64,000 nt of DNA from Kumtagia sp052180275. GTDB lineage: Bacteria > Pseudomonadota > Alphaproteobacteria > Rhizobiales > Rhizobiaceae. Shown here piece by piece: positions 46,997-55,941 of this stretch. Position numbers and translations under genes: made by a program. Position 1 is the first letter of the stretch, and the number at the start of each line of letters is the position of its first letter. The DNA lies in contig NZ_CP197465.1 in NCBI RefSeq assembly GCF_052180275.1, positions 1,984,001-2,048,000 on the forward strand. Direction: 5' to 3'. Below the pieces are notes generated by a model. That model was given only the letters and a program-made list of their open reading frames with translations. It was not told the origin of the DNA and made no database searches.

Positions 46997-47920
46997 ATGG
47001 TCCGCAAACTTTTGGCTACCACCGCTTTGGTCACCCTTCTGACAGGCGCCGTCTATGCCCAGGAGGCCACCACGCCGCCGGCTGCGACGGCTCCGGCAGC
47101 CGAAGCGCCCGCCGCGACACCGGTCGTGAAGTCCGACGGCTTCCTGGCCACCAATCTGATCGGCGAGACCGTCTATAACGGCACCGGCGACGATGCGGAA
47201 AACATCGGCAGCGTCAACGACGTGGTCATAGGCTCCAACGGCGCGGTCGAATCCGTGATCATCGGCGTCGGCGGCTTCCTCGGCCTTGGCGAGAAAAACG
47301 TTGCCATGAACTACGGCGACATCAAATGGGCCGAGAAGGACGGCGACCGCTGGATCGTCGTGAACGCCACGAAGGATCAGTTGCAGGCGCAGGCCGAGTT
47401 CGACCGCCGTCCGTATGATCCGGCCGCGGCCCCTGCCGGGGACACCACGGCCATGGCGCCGGCGCCGGCCGATACGACAACCGCTCCGGCTCCGGCTGAC
47501 ACCGCGATGGCGCCGGCTGCGCCTGCCGACGCGACGGCCCCGGCCGCGACCGACACCACGACGACGGCGGCGATCGACAAGTCGACGCTCACGGAAATGC
47601 CGGCCGGCGACATCCGTGCCGAAGAACTGGTAGGCACCACGGTCTATGGCGCCAACGATGCCAATCTCGGCGAGATCGGCGACGTTGTCCTGACCCAGGA
47701 CGGCAAGGTGGACGCCGTGATCATCGATGTCGGCGGCTTCCTCGGCATCGGCGAGAAGGAGGTCGCGGTCGGCATGGACAAGCTTGCCTTCATGACCGAC
47801 AAGGACGGCAAGAAGTATCTGTACACGACCTTCACCAAGGAGCAGCTCGACGCTGCCGCGGCCTATGACAAGAGCACATGGGCCGAGAAGCGTGACGAAC
47901 AGCGGATCATGCTGCAGTAG
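46997..47920 (+). CDS. Secreted protein with two PRC-barrel domains
   Basis: The protein is 307 residues. It has a signal peptide (MVRKLLATTALVTLLTGAVYAQ) and two copies of a PRC-barrel domain (about residues 50-130 and 205-285) that share VESVIIGVGGFLGLGEKNVA and VDAVIIDVGGFLGIGEKEVA. Between them lies an Ala/Pro/Thr/Asp repeat linker. PRC-barrels are small beta folds found in photosynthetic, RNA-processing and envelope proteins; the role of the rhizobial periplasmic version is not known. ATG at 46997 has AAGGAGAG. It is preceded by an EcfG-type promoter and followed by a strong terminator. Confidence 0.88.
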   Translation: MVRKLLATTALVTLLTGAVYAQEATTPPAATAPAAEAPAATPVVKSDGFLATNLIGETVYNGTGDDAENIGSVNDVVIGSNGAVESVIIGVGGFLGLGEKNVAMNYGDIKWAEKDGDRWIVVNATKDQLQAQAEFDRRPYDPAAAPAGDTTAMAPAPADTTTAPAPADTAMAPAAPADATAPAATDTTTTAAIDKSTLTEMPAGDIRAEELVGTTVYGANDANLGEIGDVVLTQDGKVDAVIIDVGGFLGIGEKEVAVGMDKLAFMTDKDGKKYLYTTFTKEQLDAAAAYDKSTWAEKRDEQRIMLQ

Positions 47921-47947
47921 TTTTTCCGTCGATCGATCCTTAAGGCT

Positions 47948-47980
47948 AAGGCCCGCGCCGGCAACGGCGCGGGCCTTTTC
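47948..47980 (+). terminator. Terminator after the PRC-barrel gene
   Basis: A 13-base perfect stem (AAGGCCCGCGCCG with its complement) closes on a GCAA loop (47961-47964) and runs into TTTTC. It lies 28 bases after the stop codon. Confidence 0.9.
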
Positions 47981-48057
47981 ATGCGGCCACACATCTTGCG
48001 CGGTCGCGAATGTGCCCTCATTCGTCTTTGCGGATCGCTGCGATCATGATGCGGGCG

Positions 48058-49077
48058 CTAAGACGCCACGCGAATAACCAGCTTTCCGAAATTCTTGCCC
48101 TCCAGCAGCCCGATGAAGGCTTCGGGCGCATTCTCCAGCCCGTCGACGATGTCCTCGCGGTAGCGCACGCTGCCGTCGGCGATCCAGCCAGCCATGTCCG
48201 TGTAGAAGGCGGGGCGCTGGTCGGCGAATTCGCGCTGGATGAAGCCGCGGATGGTCAGGCTGCGGCTGAGCACTTCGCGCATCACCACTGGAAGCCTGTC
48301 GGCGCCTTGATGGTCGATCTTGTTGTATTGGGCGATGAGGCCGCAGACCGGAATGCGGGCGAAATCGTTGAGCAGCGGGAACACCGCGTCCCACACAGGC
48401 CCGCCGACATTCTCGAAATAGACGTCGACGCCGTCCGGGCATGCCGCCTTCAACTGGTCGGAAAAATCCGGCGCGCGATGATCGACCACCGCGGCGAAAC
48501 CGAGTTCGTCGCGGACGAAGCGGCATTTGTCGGCCCCGCCGGCGATGCCCACGGCGCGTGCGCCCTTGATGCGGGCGATCTGCCCGACCGCAGATCCCAC
48601 GGCGCCGCTGGCCGCTGCCACGACCACGGTCTCGCCGGGTTTCGGGCGGCCGATGGTCAGCAGCCCGGCATAGGCGGTGAAGCCCGGCATGCCGAGCACG
48701 CCCAGCGCCGTCGACACGGGGGCTGCCTTCGGATCAAGTTTTCGCAGGCCGGCGCCGTCCGACAGCGCGAAAGCCTGCCAGCCGGAATGGGCAAGCACGA
48801 TGTCGCCCTCCGAAAAATCCGGATGTCGCGATTGCTCGACGCGGGCGACCGTGCCGCCTTCCATCAACTCGCCGATCTCGACCGGCTTGGCATACGATCT
48901 GGCCGCGTTCATGCGGCCGCGCATATAGGGATCGAGCGAAAGGTACAGCGTCCTCAGCAGCACCTGCCCATCGGCCGGCTCCGGCACGGGCGCTCGCTCC
49001 AGACGAAAATCCGCAGGTTTTGGCCGGCCCTCGGGCCGCGCAGCGAGCAGGATGCGCAGATTGCTTTCGGCGGTCAT
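48058..49077 (-). CDS. NADP-dependent oxidoreductase, CurA/leukotriene B4 dehydrogenase type
   Basis: The protein is a 339-residue medium-chain reductase without zinc ligands. It shows LSLDPYMRGRM and the Rossmann loop VVAAASGAVGSAVGQIARIKG, which are typical for the CurA/YncB branch. This branch reduces double bonds of enones and enals such as curcumin. ATG at 49077 has the usual N-terminal length. It is followed on the right by an osmC-family gene on the same strand with a 12-base gap, so the two are likely cotranscribed. Confidence 0.87.
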   Translation of the reverse strand: MTAESNLRILLAARPEGRPKPADFRLERAPVPEPADGQVLLRTLYLSLDPYMRGRMNAARSYAKPVEIGELMEGGTVARVEQSRHPDFSEGDIVLAHSGWQAFALSDGAGLRKLDPKAAPVSTALGVLGMPGFTAYAGLLTIGRPKPGETVVVAAASGAVGSAVGQIARIKGARAVGIAGGADKCRFVRDELGFAAVVDHRAPDFSDQLKAACPDGVDVYFENVGGPVWDAVFPLLNDFARIPVCGLIAQYNKIDHQGADRLPVVMREVLSRSLTIRGFIQREFADQRPAFYTDMAGWIADGSVRYREDIVDGLENAPEAFIGLLEGKNFGKLVIRVAS

Positions 49078-49089
49078 GGATTTTTCTCC

Positions 49090-49539
49090 TCAGGCCGGGA
49101 CGGCGGTGCTGTCGACAAGCACCGCCTCGATCGACGGATGTCCGCGCAGCGTGTTGCTGACGGTGCAGATCTCGCCTTCGGCCGCCTCGGCGATTTCTTT
49201 CTTCACTGCTGCATCGATGTCGCCGCCGATCTCGATCTCGACGTGGAAAGCTTCGACGCGCGACGGCCCTTCCGCCGCCTTGCGCCCGGTGACACGGGCG
49301 CTGACATCGCCCAGCCTATCCAGCACGCCGAGCTTTGCCGCCGCCGCGCGTGCACTCAGCACGAGGCATCCGGCCAACGCGCCATAAAGCATGTCCACCG
49401 GGCTGAACCCAGGCGCGCTGACATGTGACGACAGCGTGAATTCGCCGCCTGTCGCGGAAGTCACCACCGGGCTTTGCCGTGGACGCAGCTTTGCGGTGGC
49501 GCCGGTGGGGCGGACAGGGTGCTTGGATGCTGCGGACAT
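49090..49539 (-). CDS. OsmC-family protein
   Basis: The protein is 149 residues of the OsmC/Ohr fold. FSPVDMLYGALAGCLVLSAR holds the first redox cysteine. The second region is EICTVSNTLRG with the second cysteine, as in peroxide-reducing OsmC members. It probably reduces organic hydroperoxides or is related to them. It is upstream of and likely cotranscribed with the CurA-type reductase gene. Confidence 0.82.
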   Translation of the reverse strand: MSAASKHPVRPTGATAKLRPRQSPVVTSATGGEFTLSSHVSAPGFSPVDMLYGALAGCLVLSARAAAAKLGVLDRLGDVSARVTGRKAAEGPSRVEAFHVEIEIGGDIDAAVKKEIAEAAEGEICTVSNTLRGHPSIEAVLVDSTAVPA

Positions 49540-49833
49540 GGCGGGTCGTTCCTGTTTTTCGTGAGGTGGCGCGCGGCGGGCGCCGGCCTCGCCTGCTCAC
49601 CGTCAGTCTAGCGCAAGGATCGGTTGACGCCATCGACGGATTTTGCGGCAGACTTGGCGGAAAGGGAATTCTGTTCCTTCATGGTTATGGCGCTTGGCTA
49701 TCGACCACCATGTCGGCGGCACCCATCAGATCGCTACCGCACCCCAAAACCTCCACCTGCGAGTGGGGGGTGCAACAGATCAAAGCAGCGACCGAGGACG
49801 AATCCATACCTTTGTCGTGGCAGCAAGCCTCGC

Positions 49834-50865
49834 TCACCGCAGCAGAAAACCCCGCCCGAGTTCGTCGCCGTCCTCCAGCGTGAAATGCGAGCGGCCGGAA
49901 TAATACGCCCGCCCTCCGACCTCGACGCGCACCGCATCGAAGCGACCGCATTTTTCGCCGCGAACCGCCTTGCCGGAAAACACCGCGCCGGTAACGCTTT
50001 CGAAGCGCCTCGACTGGCCAAGGCCGATCTGGCCCTTGGCAACCTGCACGGCGATCCGCGCCGAGACGCCGCTTCCGGTCGGGCTTCGGTCGACCTCGCG
50101 TTCGGCGAAGACGCAGATGTTGCGGGTGGGTTCTTCGGAGAAGCCGTCCCGGCCGTCGGTCAGGATCGTGCCGTAAAGGAAAGCGAGGTCGGGATCGTCG
50201 GGATGGTCGAGCGGAATGGCTGCGGCCGTCGCCTTGGTGATGCGGTCGGCCGCTTCGACGAGGGCCGCGATCGGCGAGGTGCGCACATCGAGCCCGACTG
50301 ATTGCGCGGGCAGGATCGCGTAGAAGGCGCCGCCATAACCGATGTCGAGTGTTACCGGCCCCATCCCCTGCACGTCGACCATTTGGTCAAGCGCGAAAGC
50401 GAAGGACGACACGCTCTCGAACGAAACCCCTCCGGTGACGAAACCGCCATCTTTTTCCGCCACCTCGACCCGTGCCTGCACCAGCCCGCAGGGGCATTGG
50501 ATCGCGACCTCGGTGAACGGCGTCTGCGGCGGCACGAGGCCGTGGTCGACCGCATAGCGGCCGAGCGCGACCACCGCGTGCCCGCACATGGTCGAATAAC
50601 CTTCATTGTGGATGAACAGCACGGCCATGTCGGCGCCCGGCAGGTCGGGCTCGACCGGGATGACGCCATACATGTCGTAGTGGCCGCGCGGCTCGAAGAT
50701 CAGCAATTTTCGCAGAGGATCGAGGTTTTCACGGGCGTAACGTCGCTTTTCCAGGATCGTCGCGCCGGGGATGCCCGGATAGCCGCCCGTGACGATGCGC
50801 ACCGGCTCGCCGCCGGTGTGCATCTCGACCGTATCAATCGCCACGCCCGACCCCGACTTCGGCAA
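49834..50865 (-). CDS. Proline racemase-family enzyme, trans-3-hydroxy-L-proline dehydratase type
   Basis: The protein is 343 residues of the proline racemase fold. The first catalytic cysteine is present (TMCGHAVVALG, Cys94). The second is Thr263 in DRSPTGSGVSAR, where racemases and 4-hydroxyproline epimerases have Cys. A Cys/Thr pair is the mark of trans-3-hydroxy-L-proline dehydratase, which makes delta-1-pyrroline-2-carboxylate. No other hydroxyproline genes are near. The stretch 49540-49833 between it and osmC holds no gene that I can support. Confidence 0.85.
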   Translation of the reverse strand: MPKSGSGVAIDTVEMHTGGEPVRIVTGGYPGIPGATILEKRRYARENLDPLRKLLIFEPRGHYDMYGVIPVEPDLPGADMAVLFIHNEGYSTMCGHAVVALGRYAVDHGLVPPQTPFTEVAIQCPCGLVQARVEVAEKDGGFVTGGVSFESVSSFAFALDQMVDVQGMGPVTLDIGYGGAFYAILPAQSVGLDVRTSPIAALVEAADRITKATAAAIPLDHPDDPDLAFLYGTILTDGRDGFSEEPTRNICVFAEREVDRSPTGSGVSARIAVQVAKGQIGLGQSRRFESVTGAVFSGKAVRGEKCGRFDAVRVEVGGRAYYSGRSHFTLEDGDELGRGFLLR

Positions 50866-50893
50866 CTGCGTCCCTCCCCTGAGAGCCCGGACC

Positions 50894-51190
50894 CTACGAC
50901 TTCAGCACATCCGCCCATTCCGGGTGACGCCGGAACTGCGCGTTGGCAAACGGGCAGAGCGGGATGATCTTCTTGCCGGCGGCGCGGGCGTCTTCCACCG
51001 CCCGCGTCACCAGCCGCAGGCCGACGCCCTGTCCGCGAAAGGCGTCGGGCACTTCGGTGTGGTCGATGATGATCATGTGTTCCCCGGCCTTGGAGAAGGT
51101 CATCTCGGCCACGGCGCCCGCGTCCCTGAAGACGTAGCGGCCCTTCGATCCGAGATCGTCGAGTTCGATGTCAGGTTTCGTGTCAGGCAT
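50894..51190 (-). CDS. YjdJ-type GNAT N-acetyltransferase
   Basis: The protein is 98 residues, the small GNAT class. The acetyl-CoA loop FRGQGVGLRLVTRAVEDAR and the C-terminal PLCPFANAQFRRHPEWADVL are typical of the YjdJ-like group. The substrate is unknown. Its start overlaps the stop of the esterase gene by eight bases, so it is cotranscribed with the MhqD/MhqO-like genes. Confidence 0.83.
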   Translation of the reverse strand: MPDTKPDIELDDLGSKGRYVFRDAGAVAEMTFSKAGEHMIIIDHTEVPDAFRGQGVGLRLVTRAVEDARAAGKKIIPLCPFANAQFRRHPEWADVLKS

Positions 51191-51815
51191 CGGTCGTCTC
51201 CCCTGTCCTTGCTCCGGCGAGAAAACGTTTCGCCGCCTCTATCTCGCCTGGTCGCACTTCGTGCCCGCCTTCATGCCATTCCAGTGTTACATCGCCTCCC
51301 CCGGCGCGCAAATAGCCGGCGAGACGGTTCGTCAGGTCGGGCGGGCAGATCGGATCGCGGCGACCGGCCGTGATCAGGATGCGGCGTTCGGCCAGGCTGC
51401 CGTCGACCTCCGGTTCGAACGGGATCAGCGGATGCATCAGCACCGTCGCGTCGAACAGTTTTGGCCGCGCGAACAGGACCGAGGCCAGGATGTTGGCGCC
51501 GTTCGAATAGCCGATGCCGATTACCTTCGACGGCTTTTCGGCCTCGACATGGGCGGCGACGAAGCCGGTCATCTTCGCGGTCGCGCGGAAAAGGTCGTCC
51601 ATGTCGTAGACGCCTTCGCCGGTGCGGCGGAAGAAACGCGCCGCGCCGAACTCGGACACGTCGCCGCGCGGCGAGACGATCGTCGCGGACGGCAGCAACT
51701 CGCGGCCGAGCGACATGAGCTGGCTCTCGTCGCCGCCCGTGCCGTGGAAGGTGAAGAGCAGGGGCCCGCCCGGTTCCCCGGGCAGGCGCTTGTGGGTGTA
51801 GGCGTTCGTCGACAT
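51183..51815 (-). CDS. Alpha/beta hydrolase (phospholipase/carboxylesterase family, MhqD-like)
   Basis: The protein is 210 residues. The nucleophile elbow is GIGYSNGANI, the acid is in TAGRRDPICP and the His is in WHEGGHEV. ATG at 51813-51815 has AAGGAGA. It sits immediately downstream of a ring-cleaving-dioxygenase-like VOC gene, as in the quinone-resistance pair mhqD/mhqO of Gram-positive bacteria. A role against quinones or electrophiles is inferred from that pairing. Confidence 0.83.
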   Translation of the reverse strand: MSTNAYTHKRLPGEPGGPLLFTFHGTGGDESQLMSLGRELLPSATIVSPRGDVSEFGAARFFRRTGEGVYDMDDLFRATAKMTGFVAAHVEAEKPSKVIGIGYSNGANILASVLFARPKLFDATVLMHPLIPFEPEVDGSLAERRILITAGRRDPICPPDLTNRLAGYLRAGGGDVTLEWHEGGHEVRPGEIEAAKRFLAGARTGETTDA

Positions 51816-51828
51816 CGTCTTGTCTCCT

Positions 51829-52761
51829 TCAGGCGTCGAGCGGCTGCAGGTGCTTTTCCAGGTAGGAGCGCAGGTGCGCATGCTGGGTCGGCAGCCGCAG
51901 CGCCTCGCCGAGATGCGCCGTGTCCTCGTCGCGGTCGAAACCCGGTTCGTTGGTGGCGACCTCGAACAGCACGCCGCCCGGCGTGCGGAAATAGATCGCC
52001 CAGAAGTAGTCGCGGTCGATGACCGGGGTGACGTGGTAACCGGTATCGATCAGCGCCTTGCGGACCTCGAGCTGCTTCGCCCTGTTCTCCACCGCGAAGG
52101 CGATGTGGTGCACCGAACCCGCGCCGAGGTCGGCCAGGTTGGCGCCGGGTACCGTCTCGATGTCGATCGTGTCGGCGCCGTTGCCGTCCTTGATCGCCAT
52201 CCGCCGGACATTCGCGGACGTGTCGACCACCTCGTAGCCCATGTATTTCAACAGGTCCTCGGTGGCGCCGCCGTCGCGCACTCTGAGCGACGCGGAATGG
52301 AACCCGCGGATCGCCTCGTCGGCCGGCACGCCGCCCTCGGCCCAAGGCGCGCGGCCGTCGCCGGCAACCTCGACCAGCGCGAAACTGTCGCTGTCAGGCC
52401 CGTCGAAATGCAGCCGGTCCTGGCCAAAGCTGGTCTCGCGGGAAAGCCCGGTCACGCTCTGGTCGACAAGCCGCTTTTCCCAATAGGGAAGGGTGCCTTC
52501 CGGAACAGCGAACACCGTCGTTCCGACCTCGCCAGCGCCGGGACGGCCCTTGCCGATGTTGGGGAACGGGAAATAGGTCATCACCGAGCCCGGCGTGCCG
52601 TTCTCGTCGCCGTAGTAGAGGTGGTAGACATCCGGCGCGTCGAAATTGACGGTCTTCTTGACCCGGCGCAGGCCGAGCTTGTGGGTAAAGAACTGGTTGT
52701 TCTCGCGAGCGTCCCGCGCCATGGAGGTGACGTGGTGCAGGCCCTTGATCTGGTCGATCAT
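51829..52761 (-). CDS. VOC-family ring-cleaving dioxygenase (MhqO-like)
   Basis: The protein is about 310 residues with two paired VOC domains. The metal ligands are likely the His in GLHHVTSMARDARE, the His in SVHHIAFAVEN and the Glu in GVLFEVATNEPGF. The family contains MhqO/YkcA-type putative ring-cleavage dioxygenases for hydroquinones. ATG at 52759-52761 gives the family start; the frame extends upstream but overlaps the divergent sulfatase promoter. It heads the three-gene unit with the esterase and the GNAT. Confidence 0.83.
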   Translation of the reverse strand: MIDQIKGLHHVTSMARDARENNQFFTHKLGLRRVKKTVNFDAPDVYHLYYGDENGTPGSVMTYFPFPNIGKGRPGAGEVGTTVFAVPEGTLPYWEKRLVDQSVTGLSRETSFGQDRLHFDGPDSDSFALVEVAGDGRAPWAEGGVPADEAIRGFHSASLRVRDGGATEDLLKYMGYEVVDTSANVRRMAIKDGNGADTIDIETVPGANLADLGAGSVHHIAFAVENRAKQLEVRKALIDTGYHVTPVIDRDYFWAIYFRTPGGVLFEVATNEPGFDRDEDTAHLGEALRLPTQHAHLRSYLEKHLQPLDA

Positions 52762-52855
52762 CGTCTTGACCTTTCTTTTCGAATTGCGGTCGATGCCGCT
52801 TGGATGGACCCTATGTCGGGCAAAACAGCCGGCCCGGAAAGATACGGAACACAGG

Positions 52856-54478
52856 ATGGATCGTTCACAATCTGAAGACGACAATCGAAAGTCGTTCAGG
52901 AAAATGCGCCGGCGCTATCCCGGCTCGGTTCCGGATGAACGGGCCGACGATACCAGGCGGCCGAACGTTCTTTTCATAACATGCGACCAGTGGCGCGGCG
53001 ATTGCCTGTCGGCCGCGGGACATCCGGTCGTCAGGACGCCGAATGTCGACCGGCTTGCGCGCGAGGGGGTGCTGTTCCGGAACCATTTCGCCGGCGCGGC
53101 ACCCTGCTCGCCGGCCCGCGCCTGCCTCTATACCGGCCTCTACCAGATGACCAACCGCGTCTGCCGCAATGGCACGCCGATGGATGGCGGGCGCTGGAAC
53201 GTTGCGCGTGCTGCCCGCGCGCTGGGCTACGATCCGACGCTGTTCGGCTATACCGACGTGGCGCCGGACCCGCGCGACCACGCCACGGGCGATCCTGTCC
53301 TGCGCAGCTATGAAGGCATCCTGCCGGGCTTCACGCCGCGCCAGCTCCTGCCGGAGCACCAGAAGCAGTGGCTGTCATGGCTCAGCGCGCGCGGCGTCGA
53401 TGCTGGCGCCGGCTATCCGAAAATCCATCGTTCCGCCGGAAAGCGCCACGACGAGGTGTCGCGCGCGCCGCCCGTCTATTCGCGCGACGAGACGCCGACC
53501 GCTTTCCTGGCCGGCGAGTTCATCCGGTGGCTGGGCGAGCAGGATGCCGGCGCACCGTGGTTCGCCCACATATCCTTTATCAGCCCACATCCGCCCTTCA
53601 TCGTGCCTGCGCCGTTCAATGCGCTGTACGACCCGGCGGACGGCCCAGGCTTCAACCGCGCGAAGCGCTGGCACGACGAGGCGCAAGGCCACCCATGGCT
53701 GGACTACGAGCTCGAACGCCAGCGCAAGACCAAGTTCATTCCGGGCGCCAGGGGAAAGGTGCGCGACTGGAGCGAGGATGAATTCCGCACCATCCGGTCG
53801 ATCTATTACGGCATGGTCTCGGAGGTGGATTTCCAGCTCGGCCGCGTCTGGGACGCCTTGCAAAAGGCCGGTGCATGGGACGACACGCTGATCGTGCTGA
53901 CCTCCGACCACGCCGAGATGATGGGCGACCATTTCATGCTCGGCAAGGGCGGCTATTTCGACCAGAGCTATCATGTCCCGCTGGTCATCCGCCAGCCGGG
54001 CAAGAGCCAGGGCAGGGTGGTCGATGCCTTCACGGAAGCGGTGGATGTCGCGCCGACGATGATGGAGCTGGTCGGATCTGCGCCGCCGAACTGGCTGGAC
54101 GGGCGTTCGCTGGCGCCTTTCGTCGAAGGCCGCAAGGTGAAGGATTGGCGCGACGCCGCTCATTGGGAGTTCGACTTCCGCTCGATCTCGAAAGCAACGG
54201 CGGAGACGCATTTCGGCATCCGTCCGCAGCAATGCAACCTCGCCGTCATCCGCTCCGAAAAATTCAAATACGTGCATTTCGGCGGCGGACTGCCGCCGCT
54301 GCTGTTCGACCTCGAAAACGATCCCAGCGAATTGCGCGACAGGGCAGGCGATCCTGCCTATCGGGGCGTACGGCTGGAATATGCCGAGCGGCTGCTGGAC
54401 TGGCGGGCCGAGCACCTCGACCAGTCGCTGGCGCTGGTCGAGCTTACCGGCGAGGGTCCGATCGAGTTCGATCCGTAG
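52856..54478 (+). CDS. Sulfatase-superfamily phosphonate monoester hydrolase-like enzyme
   Basis: The protein is 540 residues. It has the metal and nucleophile motifs of the arylsulfatase fold: NVLFITCDQWRGD (metal Asp), APCSPARACLYTG with Cys84 in CxPxR, the site converted to formylglycine, and LTSDHAEMMGDH. The run LYQMTNRVCRNGTPMD and the C-terminal WEFDFRSISK/KYVHFGGGLPP block resemble rhizobial phosphonate monoester hydrolase. It is predicted to hydrolyse phosphonate or phosphodiesters or sulfate esters. ATG at 52856 is chosen; the frame extends into the divergent gene. No signal peptide is seen, so it is cytosolic. Confidence 0.85.
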   Translation: MDRSQSEDDNRKSFRKMRRRYPGSVPDERADDTRRPNVLFITCDQWRGDCLSAAGHPVVRTPNVDRLAREGVLFRNHFAGAAPCSPARACLYTGLYQMTNRVCRNGTPMDGGRWNVARAARALGYDPTLFGYTDVAPDPRDHATGDPVLRSYEGILPGFTPRQLLPEHQKQWLSWLSARGVDAGAGYPKIHRSAGKRHDEVSRAPPVYSRDETPTAFLAGEFIRWLGEQDAGAPWFAHISFISPHPPFIVPAPFNALYDPADGPGFNRAKRWHDEAQGHPWLDYELERQRKTKFIPGARGKVRDWSEDEFRTIRSIYYGMVSEVDFQLGRVWDALQKAGAWDDTLIVLTSDHAEMMGDHFMLGKGGYFDQSYHVPLVIRQPGKSQGRVVDAFTEAVDVAPTMMELVGSAPPNWLDGRSLAPFVEGRKVKDWRDAAHWEFDFRSISKATAETHFGIRPQQCNLAVIRSEKFKYVHFGGGLPPLLFDLENDPSELRDRAGDPAYRGVRLEYAERLLDWRAEHLDQSLALVELTGEGPIEFDP

Positions 54479-54711
54479 GGCGGCGCCGGGCCAGCCGTCG
54501 TCCTTCGAGTGCTTTCAATGCGTTGACCTTTCCCGCCCGAAACCTCGGTATTTCCGCTCCGTATCTCGGGCGAAGGCGAAAAAATTATCCGCGTTTTTTG
54601 TGCTCCACGCGCATTCGCGCGCCGCCCAGGCGGTCGAGGAGGTCGGCGCCGCCCTTGCCGGCCGGACGCATGCGCGGATCGCGGCGGCGGAGTAGGGCGG
54701 CTCACCCGACC

Positions 54712-55842
54712 TCAATAAGCCGGCGGAAACGCCCTCGCCAGGAAATCCTTCGGCAGCGCCGGTACAAAATTGCCGTCGCGGCCGGTCATGTCCTCGTTGG
54801 CGACCATGCTGTTGAGGATCGCTTCCTCGGTCACGCGCACCACTGCGTCGAAGAACGGGTCGATGTCCGTGTCCGGCACGTAGTCGGCCCGCGCCAGTTT
54901 TCCGGACGCCGCGGCCGCCGCCTCCGGATTGGCGGTGGAGAAGGCGAGGAAGATGTCGCCGGAACTGTGGTAGCCCAGCCCGCCGGTCATCGCCACGCCG
55001 AGCGGCACGCGCCGCGCCAGCCGCTTCAGCTGGTGCGGCAGGAACGGGGCATCGGTGGCGACGACGGCGATGATCGAGCCCTTTTCGGCGCGCGGCGTCC
55101 CCTCGACGATCTTCGGCTCTGCGAGTTCCTCGCCGGCCCGCCGCCCCTTGATCGTAAGATTGCGGCGTTTTCCGAAATTCGACTGCACGAACACGCCGAG
55201 CGTGAATTTTCTGTCCTGCCATTCGACCAGCCGCGAGGCGGTGCCGGAGCCTGCCTTGAAGCCGAAAGTGATCATGCCGGTGCCGCCGCCGACGCTGCCT
55301 TCCTCGACCGGTCCCGACGCGGCCGCGTCCAGCGCCTGCGCCACATGCTCGAAGGTCACATGGTGGCCGTTGATGTCGTTCAGGAACCCGTCATAGGTCT
55401 CCGCCGCCACCGGCAGGCCCCAGGCGCTCTCGATCGCCTCGGGCAGCGCCTTGGACAGCCAGCGCAGCGTGCCGTCGCGGGTCACGCCGCAGGAATGGGT
55501 GTTGGTGATGGTGACCGGAAAGTTGAACGCGCCGACTTCCTCGATCAGGTGCGAACCGGTCAGTTCGCCATTGCCGTTGGCGCTGAAGATGCCGGCGAAC
55601 ACCGGCGTGGCGAGATCCGGCAGGGGGCGCGGCAGGATGGCGGTGACGCCGGTGCGGACAGGCCCCATGCCGATTTCCAGCGGCCCGTCACCCGAGATCA
55701 GCGTGACAAGACCCACCGACACGCCCGGCACGTCGGTGATGGCGTTCCAGCGTCCCGGCTCGCCTGCAAACAGGATACCGAATGACCGCGCCCGGGGTTT
55801 TCCGCCGGGCGTCTCAAGATGGTGTTCGGCGGTCATTTCCAC
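54712..55842 (-). CDS. P1-family peptidase (DmpA/BapA-type aminopeptidase)
   Basis: The protein is 376 residues of the DmpA fold. The N-terminal ITDVPGVSVGLVTL and TAILPRP are family marks. GSVGGGTGMITFGFKAGSGTASR includes the region where the precursor cuts itself to expose the catalytic Ser/Thr. A second conserved block is TNTHSCGVTRDG. DmpA-type enzymes release N-terminal D- or beta-amino acids. ATG at 55842 and one two codons later are both possible starts. The stretch 54479-54711 between it and the sulfatase holds no gene. Confidence 0.85.
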   Translation of the reverse strand: MEMTAEHHLETPGGKPRARSFGILFAGEPGRWNAITDVPGVSVGLVTLISGDGPLEIGMGPVRTGVTAILPRPLPDLATPVFAGIFSANGNGELTGSHLIEEVGAFNFPVTITNTHSCGVTRDGTLRWLSKALPEAIESAWGLPVAAETYDGFLNDINGHHVTFEHVAQALDAAASGPVEEGSVGGGTGMITFGFKAGSGTASRLVEWQDRKFTLGVFVQSNFGKRRNLTIKGRRAGEELAEPKIVEGTPRAEKGSIIAVVATDAPFLPHQLKRLARRVPLGVAMTGGLGYHSSGDIFLAFSTANPEAAAAASGKLARADYVPDTDIDPFFDAVVRVTEEAILNSMVANEDMTGRDGNFVPALPKDFLARAFPPAY

Positions 55843-55941
55843 CCCTCATGGATTCGCGCGATATCGGCGAAGTCTATGCGGGAGTACGGCTTCGCGCCAT
55901 GCCCCCGCCGTAGCCGGCGAGGGCAATGAGAGTCATGCAGC

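Noticed and set aside
52856..52890. An EcfG promoter before the sulfatase gene
   Set aside because: GGAAC and CGTT both occur there but are too close (about 11 bases) and partly inside the gene.
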